NCBI RefSeq assembly: GCF_020882245.1 | Contig: NC_083600.1 | Coordinates: forward strand, 9,982,001 to 10,046,000 | From: Rhopalosiphum padi | Taxonomy: Eukaryota; Arthropoda; Insecta; Hemiptera; Aphididae | Direction of reading: 5' to 3' | Length of the DNA: 64,000 nucleotides | In this document: positions 52,765 to 62,035 of the stretch, piece by piece | How the letters are laid out: each line of letters begins with the position of its first letter | Numbering within the stretch: position 1 is the first letter of the stretch | The notes under the pieces: model-generated | Told to the model about the DNA's origin: nothing | The model's input: only the letters and a program-made list of their open reading frames with translations | Database searches by the model: none | Program-made: the position numbers and the translations under genes

Positions 52765-53195
52765 ATAGAAATGTGTTTTCTCCATTTTACGAATATAAAA
52801 TATAGCAAATTTGAATTCAGCGGATTCAAATTTATGCTGTTAGCTTTAATCATAGAGTCAATAGTTATCAAATTTAAAAGTAATAATATTGTCTATAGGG
52901 ACCTAGGGACTAGGGCATCTCATAGACTTTTATTGACAAATAGTTTTTAATTTTAATATTTTTAAAGTGAGTTATGAGCATTTTAAAATTAATATTTTAC
53001 ATAACTATAACTCTCAAATTAAATGTAAAAAAAACCTACGAGATGCCCTAAATAATGTTATTGCCTTTAAGTTTGATAATAGGTCAAGTCAAACGGCTCT
53101 AATATTAATGTCAACAGCATAAAACTGATTTTGCTGAACCTGAACGCAAATTTGTTATGTTTTACGTTTGCTGAATCCGAACAAACGTACACACT
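52765..53195. mobile_element. Foldback MITE, copy D
   Basis: It shares the SKI2-intron MITE motifs: AAATATAGCAAATTT on the left, and AAATTTGTTATGTTTTACG with GATAATAGGTCAAGTCAAA on the right. The centre contains paired GGGCATCTCATAGAC and GTAGGTTTT...GAGATGCCC arms. The ends are worn and no TTAA pair was found, so the borders are approximate. Confidence 0.5.
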
Positions 53196-54154
53196 CATTA
53201 CTACAAAAAAAAAAAAAAAAATTACAGCTTATATTTATAATTATTTTATACCCTAGATATTTTCATAATATATACATAGAATATGATACATAAGGAATTT
53301 TCAATTAGGTATATAGTATATACTATCTCTATATTCAAAAATAACATTTAATGTAAACCACAACTTTAAACTTTAACTTTATTTGTTAAAAACCTTGTAA
53401 AAACAAAACATTGGTTAAAACAAAAAAATTAATAAATAATAAAAAAAAAAAAAACGTTTGTAAAACTGAATCAACACATGATGTGGCCATGCGGGTATGA
53501 CAGCCGACAGGCATGAACTAGAAAATTTCTTTGTCGTGGTTAAGCGTTATAGTCGTTACTCGTTATACCAATGAATATTGATCACAGAATAGATGATAAT
53601 ATATTATCTATTGCAATTTCCTAGTCTAGACTGACAAAACATCTCCGACCTCCGTTGAGAATCGTTTTTCGTATGGTCATGGGTCTTCATCAGTTGCGGA
53701 TCTGATTTTTTGGCGATGGGGATGGGGCAGAGGGGCAATTTTTTCATATTATTATATAATTTATTTATCATATCATAGAACTTTGTAAACATAATATTTA
53801 AGATTTAATGTTAGGTGTAGCGTATGTTGTACAGGTACGGTATTTTGTGTTTACGGGTTGTGTAAATGTAAATGTGTGTGTAGGTACTATATGTACCTAG
53901 TAAATAATAATTTTTTAATTTTAATAATCAATAAATATATTTAACATTTTTAAAATTTGTTCTTTTTTTTCCTTGGTCTTTTTTACCGATTACCTTTACA
54001 AATATAACAGTAAAAAAAGGGGGGAGGCTCCTCGACCACCTTCTTAAATTCGCCAAAGGTCTTCACAAAAACAAGGTTCATGAATCATGACGATTTAACA
54101 CTATAGGGGCATAGGCCATTGGTTATTAATTATTATTATAATTACTGAAATGTC
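53196..54154. other. Intergenic DNA
   Basis: AT-rich with A-runs at 53203-53220 and 53441-53454. No gene is supported on either strand. Confidence 0.45.
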
Positions 54155-54303
54155 CAGTGGCGTATATAGGTTGGTAGGGGTTCAACCCCCCCTGAAATGT
54201 ATGGTTGGTACGGGCATTGATTTTGATTGTATAATTAATTGGAATTTAAGAATAGAAATTTTTTTTTAATCCCCCCTGAAATTAATTTCTATAAACGCCG
54301 CTG
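54155..54303. mobile_element. hAT-type MITE, 149 bp
   Basis: The ends are CAGTGGCGTATATAG and CTATAAACGCCGCTG, inverted with two mismatches. The flanks GAAATGTC and GAAACGTC agree at 7 of 8 positions, a hAT-like target duplication. Two CCCCCCTGAAAT motifs occur inside. It lies about 200 bp left of the DD82E transposon. Confidence 0.8.
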
Positions 54304-54513
54304 GAAACGTCTGAAACATTGTCTACTGTCTAGTAATCTATAATATTTTTACTATTCTTTCGAACTCTTATTAAAGCTAATATTGTTATTGTTATCATGT
54401 CGATACTTGATATCATATTTACTATTTAGTATTTACACACGTGTTGTGTTGAGGATAACACCTACCTAACCTCATATAGGTTTATAGGTATAGATTTCCT
54501 TTATCTATGACTG

Positions 54514-54564
54514 ACTATAGTACGCGAGGCGAAAAGTGAGCCGCGATCGTCGCGCGCCAAGCGG
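54514..54564. repeat. Left terminal inverted repeat of the transposon
   Basis: A CG-rich 51-bp repeat starting ACTATAGTACGCGAGG and ending CGCCAAGCGG. It is the exact reverse complement of 56458-56508. Beyond it, the inner sequence is only partly similar between the two sides. Confidence 0.95.
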
Positions 54565-56504
54565 TCATTTTTTCTGGTTTCAGGGGTTCTACGTTTGTGT
54601 GCAATGGAAACAGCTGCCGCGCATTTTAAAAACGGCAGGTGGTAATTTATTGTATAATTCATTGTATTTTGGAGACCAATTTATTTTCCTTTAGCAGTAG
54701 GCGCCAGTAGCTGCTGTTGCATACCACAATATTTTGTTAACGTTTGGTTAGTCATTCGACATTCGAGATACGAGTTTACACGTGTTTTTATTCGCTTATT
54801 ATCTACGTTTGTAATCATATTTCCCGCGTTCTTACGTGGTTGGTTTTTAAAGTGCGCGCTTTTAAAGTTTGAATGTTTGTAATATTTTAATTATTTCTTT
54901 AATAATTACTCGTATACAAAAATAGTTTTAAAATGGCATATCAAGACACACATTCTCAAACGAAGAAAGTTATTTTTCATGTTTATAATTATTTCAAAAC
55001 ATTGGCTGGTGACAAAGGTAAGCCAGAAATTAGTAATTTTTTTCGTCAAACTCGTGAAATGACTGCTGAAGCGTGTGGCGTAAGTCTTGCTTGTGTTAAA
55101 CGAGTTTGTGCTGAAGGGAAAAAATTATCTGTGGGTGAAAATCAACTAGCTGCCGAACCTTCTTCATTTAAGTCTCCAAGGAAAACTTATAAACGTGCCA
55201 AACCTATGACCAACTTGGACGATTTTGACAATGAAGTTGTCAGAAGAACAGTTCATAGTTTTTATGATAATGGTCAGTATCCAACTAGTGCAAAAATATT
55301 GGGAGCGTTGCATGAAAAAATTAATTATTCGGGTTCACAATGGTCCGTGCGACATATTTTGCGTAGTTTGAATTTCAAATACAAAAAATGTAATGATGGG
55401 CGTAAATTTCTAATGGAAAGAAATGATATTGTTTGTTCTCGGGTTAAGTTTTTGAGAAAAATGAACGAGTTTAGACGTAATAACGATACAAGGCCAATTG
55501 TTTACTTAGACGAAACATGGGTAAACCAAAATCATACGCGAGGACACATATGGCAAAACTCCGACAACACCGAAGGATTAAAAGTACCTATTGGTAAGGG
55601 CGGTCGGCTTATTGTGTGTCATGCTGGGTCACCTTCATTTGGTTTTGTCAAAAATTCAAAACTGGTTTTTCGTTGCAAGTCGGGATCGCAGGCTGACTAT
55701 CATTCTCAAATGAACGCCACCGTTTTTCAAAAATGGTTTATAGATATGTTGGGCAATTTAGAAGAACCTTGTATAATTGTAATGGACAATGCCACATACC
55801 ATTCTACCTTAACAGAAGAATATCCTAAGGCAAATACTCGAAAGGCAGATGTACAAAAATGGTTACAAGACAAATCTGTAGACTTTTCTCCAGTAGAGAC
55901 ATTAAGCGAACTACGGGAAAAAGTCAAATTGACGATGCCAAAAGAAAAAAAATATAAATTGGACGAAATTGCACTACAAATGGGCCATGAAGTGGTAAGA
56001 CTTCCTCCTTACCACTGCCAATATAACCCAATCGAATTAATCTGGGCGCAAGTTAAGGGTAAAGTCGCGGAAAAAAATAACACCTTCAAAATGGCAGATA
56101 TAGAAGTGTTAGTAAATAGTGCTTTAGATGCAGTCACAACAGAAGATTGGGCAAAATGTGGCGATCACTGCGATAAAATTCAAGAAGACGATTTGGTAAA
56201 AGAAGGATTAAGAGATGAAATTTTGGAGCCTATTATAATGACAATTAATCCCGACGACAGTTCTACTGACGAAGACGATGATGAAGACGATATGATTAAT
56301 TAAAAAAAATGTATTATATGTATTACTTGTGTTATTTGTATTTTATTATGTTTTTTTTTATTATAATTTATTAAAAACATCTACATTACGTCGTTTGAAA
56401 TTACTTTATAGGCGGGAAAACAGTAGGAATAGGCGGAGTAACCCTGACGAAAAACAGCCGCTTGGCGCGCGACGATCGCGGCTCACTTTTCGCCTCGCGT
56501 ACTA
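54518..56504 (+). mobile_element. Intact IS630/Tc1/mariner DD82E transposon
   Basis: A near-2-kb element with matching terminal inverted repeats and one long open frame. The repeats cover 54514-54564 and 56458-56508 and match base for base over 51 bp, including the CTATAG at each edge, which contains the TA used as target site by this superfamily. The exact cut point within CTATAG is uncertain. The element carries its own 5' leader (54565-54932) and a short 3' tail (56304-56457). Its composition is visibly richer in GC than the flanking host DNA. Identical ends and an unbroken gene point to recent activity, and the copy may still be mobile. Confidence 0.9.
54933..56303 (+). CDS. DD82E transposase
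   Basis: A 456-residue intron-free transposase that would cut and paste the surrounding element. The N-terminal third (about 5-130) has two helix-turn-helix-like blocks (TAEACGVSLACVKRVCAEG; then a block ending SVRHILRSLNFKYKK) expected to bind the terminal repeats. The catalytic triad is readable: Asp193 in VYLDETWVN, Asp285 in IVMDNATYHS and Glu368 in PPYHCQYNPIELIWAQVKG. The spacing is 91 residues between the Asp residues and 82 between Asp285 and Glu368, hence DD82E, far longer than the usual 34-39. The extra length is a Lys/Glu-rich insert (about 295-350). The C-terminus is acidic (DDSSTDEDDDEDD). No stop or frameshift interrupts it. The first in-frame ATG sits in a good context (AAAATGG). 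I recall a DD82E group called Sailor; that name needs checking. Confidence 0.93.
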   Translation: MAYQDTHSQTKKVIFHVYNYFKTLAGDKGKPEISNFFRQTREMTAEACGVSLACVKRVCAEGKKLSVGENQLAAEPSSFKSPRKTYKRAKPMTNLDDFDNEVVRRTVHSFYDNGQYPTSAKILGALHEKINYSGSQWSVRHILRSLNFKYKKCNDGRKFLMERNDIVCSRVKFLRKMNEFRRNNDTRPIVYLDETWVNQNHTRGHIWQNSDNTEGLKVPIGKGGRLIVCHAGSPSFGFVKNSKLVFRCKSGSQADYHSQMNATVFQKWFIDMLGNLEEPCIIVMDNATYHSTLTEEYPKANTRKADVQKWLQDKSVDFSPVETLSELREKVKLTMPKEKKYKLDEIALQMGHEVVRLPPYHCQYNPIELIWAQVKGKVAEKNNTFKMADIEVLVNSALDAVTTEDWAKCGDHCDKIQEDDLVKEGLRDEILEPIIMTINPDDSSTDEDDDEDDMIN

Positions 56505-56508
56505 TAGT
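56458..56508. repeat. Right terminal inverted repeat of the transposon
   Basis: The exact reverse complement of 54514-54564, ending CCTCGCGTACTATAGT. It finishes 87 bp before the SMYD5 start codon. Confidence 0.95.
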
Positions 56509-56595
56509 TACTACTGTTACTAGTAACTACTATTATAACTTAGTACCTACCGGTGAAAAACATTTACGTGTAAAATCGTCTCTTCGAAGGCCAAA

Positions 56596-59500
56596 ATGGA
56601 TACCGATGACAAAGGATACATGATTACTCACGACCCAGTGAAAGTAAGTAAATTTCACATTATACTAAAGGATTATCGGTACATTTATATTGATAATCAA
56701 TCGTCTAGTTCTTATGTGGTGTAGCTGTGTCAACAATGTTTTGAGTACCTATTTACTTAATCCCTTCATGATATTATTATATTAACTATTAAGTCATATT
56801 AAAACCATGTCTAAATTGATCTCAGGGTTCAAAATAAATTTCGGGTGAGGGGGCTTAAAAATATAATAAAAAAGAGCATAGACAAATAGATAAAAAGTGA
56901 AAAAATGTAATTTTTTAAATAGTTATTTATTTATTAAATATCAATAAATTCTACAAGTATCATAATATTACGAGAGTAAAGTGCAATTTATTATACTATG
57001 TGTGAATGTGTGATGAAATAAAATTGTTGTATTTTTTATTGTATTAGGTAGGGAAAATAGTTAATAGTTTAATACCAATTTTACTGTTTATTTCTTAATA
57101 AGTAATTACTAATTAACTTTTATTAATCATATTATTTTACTTTGATTTTTTGTACTTTTATAAGGACTTTTTTTTTAACATTTTCGCCCTACATCATAAG
57201 TGAATACAATGACGTTACACTGTTGTATAAATAATATCAAACTAATGTACCTAGTGTATACATTCACTGATATTTTTTAAATAGATACTTTTAGAAGAAT
57301 GAGATTAATTACTATTCGTTTATATTCAAATTTAATGTTACACATTTATCCATGGCTGTTAATTTTATTATAATAAATGTAATTGAAATGTAATTTGTTT
57401 TTAAATTATAAAATTTATTTTAGGGTAAGTGTCTTGTTGCAACCAAACACTTTAAAGAAGATGATTTAATTTTTACTGAAGAACCATTCGTATCCTGTCA
57501 ATTTTCTTGGAATAGTCTTTATGGATATCGTGCTTGCAATCATTGTCTTTGGTAAATATTACCATTTTATTACTTTCTTATATATATTGTATTATTGTAT
57601 TTCTAAAATGTATTATAAGTTATAAAACTATTTTATCTGGTGATGATATTTTACCTTTTTAAAAAATAAATTTAAAATAAGGTTTTCTGATAAAGACATT
57701 TTGTTTTTATTATAATATTTATAATATAATATATTATTAGCCCTTTAGAAACTACTTCAGAAAATATTACCAGATTAACAAATGCAGCAATTACAGAAGT
57801 CCCCTTTGAAGAATATTGTCCAATAAAAGATAAAACACAAAATTATGTACAATGCCAATCTTGTAAAGTGAGTATTACTGTCTTCATTATTATTTCAAAA
57901 TTATATCAGTTAAATTAATTGATCTTGTGTTATTTATTATATAATTATATAAACTGCTAACTATTTAACCATATAATAGACAATTATAAAAAATACAAGC
58001 TTGTAATAATTGAATGATAGGTTTGGTATTGCAGTTCTACATGTTTGGAAACTGCATATAATCGTTATCACCAACTTCTTTGCAGACCAGACAGCAATGA
58101 TCCATTACATTGTTTGGAAGAATTATGGAGGTATATTTATTATTTACTGATTTTTTTACATGTGTAAATTATCTTAATCTTATAAAAAAAGGAAATAAAT
58201 ATTCTTATTATGTTTATTAAACATATTAATTAAATATAATTTAAAGTAGGACACAAATTTGTAAAATTAATAAAGCTATACTAATATTAAATTTGTTTAA
58301 TATACACATAATACTAAATTTTTTTTTGTTTATTATTATGTACAGGACAATGCATTATCCACCTGAAAGCCACAACATCATGCTATTGTGCCGTTTGTTG
58401 GCAACAATTGAATTATCTCCTTCACCACAACAGGCTAATCAAACAGTTTCTAATGTAAATCAATACTCTACAACTTATTCTAAGTTTTAACTATAATCAT
58501 TTGATGTGTTTGTTATATAGTTTTGTCATCGGACTGAAAATGAAAATGAACATTTAGTACATAAAATGCTCGGAGAAAAGTTTGTTGAGCAAATCGAACA
58601 ACTTCGTTTTGGTGTTCTTAAGTCCATACCAGTTAGAGAATCCAGTCAAGTAAAGATAAAATAATACTTGACTAATTAATCAGTTTATTCTAAAATAAAA
58701 TATTTATAGTGGCTAACACCAACTGGCTTTAAATCATTATTGGCATTGATTGGAACAAATGGGCAAGGTGTGGGTACAAGCGTTTTTCACCAATGGACAA
58801 ATAATTGTAAAAAACATCTTTCTCCCGATCAATTAGAATCATTTGAACAATTTATAGACAACACTTATGAAGCAATGGAACAAGGTTATTTTTTTCTAAT
58901 TAAAAATAGTTGTTACACAATAATTAGAGTCTACTAATAACTAGTGTTTTTCTAGCTTATATATATATTTTATCCAGAAATAGTATGTTCTAATATTCAT
59001 AGGTGTTGTTATGGGTGAGTTGGGGCTTAGGGGGTATTAACCTTCTAATATTTTTTAGTGTTTATATAAAAAAATATATACTTGTAAACATTATTTAAAA
59101 TGGAAAATTGTACAAAATAGAACATTCATCAAATTAATATGTTCTATAGGGTTGTTCTAGGGTAACCCATAATATAATAAATTATTTTTATTTTGTTTCA
59201 CCTTTTTCAATCAAAATTATTAATTATACATAGATATAGATAGTTCTGAGAACATGTTATTGATAGTGACAGGGATTACTGGTTTAATTGTTACATAATA
59301 CATAGGTACTTGTATTGTCAGACATTTAATTTCTATAAAAAGAATTATTAATAATTTTATCCTCTTGATTGTGATACTATTGGAAACGTCTTACCAAACA
59401 ACAATTTTCTGGTGCGTTGTGGTCCATTTTGCGCACTGCTTATAAAAAGAAAACAAAATCAGCTCGCCATTATATATCAGAGTATTAATAATTAAATTGA

Positions 59501-60453
59501 GTTTTGGCGATTAATAGACAAATGAAAAATTGAATTTACACTCTACTTAAAAATGTCATACTAGGATTTACAAGTAACACAACATTTGAAGCTTATAAAA
59601 GTATACCTCAATTAAAATAAAATAAAATAATTAAATGTAAATATGTTAAATAACATTTTTTTTTTTTACAAGTAATTACCCTATTAATTATAATTTAAAG
59701 CAAATAAAAAATGCATAACTAAATCCTCGGTTGTTTTTTTTTTATTAAAATTGCATTATGTGCTAATGTTCTATACAAATTGCCTAAATATTTAAACAAC
59801 TAGTTACTACCAGTGCCAGTGGACCTTGGGCATTTGCACCAGATGTTTTGATAGGAGAACTTCAAATTACCTAATTTTTTTTAGATGTACATAAGCATGT
59901 ATGGGGAGGGGGCTGAATTATGACAATTATTTTGCTCTGGATAAAATATATATTTGATCCGGTACAGATACCATTAAAATATATTTAGTATTTGTATCCT
60001 TAAATACTTGGCCAGGTTTACAGTTATTTAATTATGTATGGTTTTTGTTTTAAAAAGTTGTTGGAGTGGATTTTTTGGATAATGAAGGTTCTGCTTTATT
60101 TCAAGAACATAGTTCAATCAATCATAGCTGTTTTCCAAACGCAGCAAGTGTTTTTGATGGTAACCATGTTTTGAGATTGGTTGCCATTAGAATGATAGAA
60201 CCGGGTGATGAAATAAACACTAGCTATATTGCTCCGTGCGAATTAGACCACAGCAGACATACTAAACAAAAATATTTACAGTATGTTTGTCATGTTATTA
60301 TATTAACTTTGCTATTTAATGACTTTTTATTTGTTTTTATTCAGAGAAAATTATGTATTTACTTGTCGGTGTATCAAATGCGAGGAACAAATTAATGAAC
60401 CAGACATTACAAGTGATGATGATTCAGAAATGGAAAATGATTATAGTACCTGA
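56596..60453 (+). CDS. SMYD5: SMYD5-type protein-lysine methyltransferase
   Basis: Nine exons join in frame to 385 residues (human SMYD5 418): 56596-56643, 57424-57551, 57741-57867, 58021-58130, 58346-58454, 58521-58649, 58710-58884, 60058-60280 and 60345-60453. SMYD5 transfers methyl groups from S-adenosylmethionine to lysines of histones and ribosomal proteins. Visible: the N-terminal SET piece (GKCLVATKHFKEDDLIFTEEP), a MYND-like zinc module (Cys54, Cys57, Cys60; CQSC at 97-100; WYCSSTC at 103-109; His118, Cys122), the C-terminal SET core SINHSCFPNA (295-304) and INTSYI, then post-SET CRCIKC (357-362). The C-terminus is acidic (DDDSEMEND), a feature of SMYD5 rather than other SMYD proteins. 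The gene is open and complete. A transposon ends 87 bp before the ATG, inside what should be its promoter or leader. Confidence 0.93.
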
Positions 60454-60480
60454 ATAGTTGTTTAAAATTTATTACTTCAA

Positions 60481-60486
60481 AATAAA
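60481..60486 (+). terminator. SMYD5 polyadenylation signal
   Basis: AATAAA 27 bp after the stop codon, on the plus strand. The opposing DDRGK1 gene has its own minus-strand AATAAA (TTTATT) near 60617, so the two transcripts probably end close together. Confidence 0.55.
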
Positions 60487-60755
60487 ATGTCATTAAAATA
60501 ATTATTGTTTTCTTTAAGTTTTTAAAATATTAAATTATTTAGATTATCTAGGACCTAGATTCTAGGTCATAATATAAAAAATTCTAAATAATACTTTTTT
60601 CATTTCATTAAATATTTTATTTTCAATAAAAAAAATTAAAAATACTGAGATAAACAAAAATAACAATTTTACCCAAAAATATATTAACAATTACATTTTT
60701 TAATAATTAATTTATTTAGGGATTTTATATATTATCCAAGAAACAGTTTTTATAT

Positions 60756-62002
60756 TTATGCTGCGGAAATTGGTTTATCAAGAACAATCAAATTATTGCT
60801 ATGTTCAGCTAATTCTGTTAATGATACTCTTCCACGTTTATTGATAAATGAAGCAACTGCGTTAAGTTCAGATTGTGATATATAAATAAACTTCCCTCTA
60901 TCATCAATTACTCCTAAAATTAAAATAATTATTTAATTTAAAAACAAAATAATAAATATAATTTAAATCAACATACCAGTTAATGAACCTTCTTCTAGTA
61001 AACTTTGAATCCTATCTATTACGGCCTGAGTTTTTAATTTGAACTTTAAAGCAAGCTCATCCAGAATAATTACTTTATTTTCCTGAAATCAACAAAACAA
61101 TGATTTAATCAGTTATTATTCCCATTGATTTCATTAAATTTGAATTTGTTCAATTCAATTGATTATTATTTTTTTTTTTTTATTAAGAATAAAGGCTTTG
61201 ACATCTATGGTCATAAGCCTATACAGTGTTAAATTAACTTAGAATTATAGATATGGTAGATAAGATTACAATATACAATATTACAAGATTATAAAATAAA
61301 TAAAGTTTTACATTTTAAAAGTATATATATAATATACATAAGTATTTACATTTGGGATATTATAATAGGTTTATAAGATTAATAGATATGTAAAAATTAA
61401 AAATGGCGTCAACGTGGGCTTCCCCTAATGCTTCCTCCATATTAGTGGGGTGACTTAGAATTTTACGTTCTTCATTAAACATAGGGCAGTGAAGTGTGAT
61501 ATGTTCGATTGACAAAATTTCATTGCATTGGTGGCAGATTGGCTGTTCTTCTTGTGGGTTGAATAAATAAGAATGGGTGAGCCATGTGTGGCCGATTCTA
61601 GCTCTAGTGGTGACAATTGATTATTATATAGTACTCAATTCAGAATAAAAATTCATCGGTTTCATGCACTTGAAATCCCAAACGAATATATTATCCCCCC
61701 CCCCGGAAAACTGCCTTATGATTAGTTAACCAATTTTTTAATTAATAAATAAAAGAAAATATTTATGCTGGGGAGAGCATGTATTGAAAACATTCAGGTT
61801 CTTGTTTGCAGCCCGGTGTACTCTTATTTTAAATAGTCTATAAATCATAAAAGGTTAGAAATTCTAATTGTGTGCAATATGCTCGTTTAATATTTAGATC
61901 TTTATTAATGGACTGAAAAATATTTACACTTATTCTTTATTATAATTAATTAAATTATAAAATATAAATCAGCGAAATACTGAACTATAAGATGCGAAGT
62001 AA

Positions 62003-62035
<33 letters not shown>

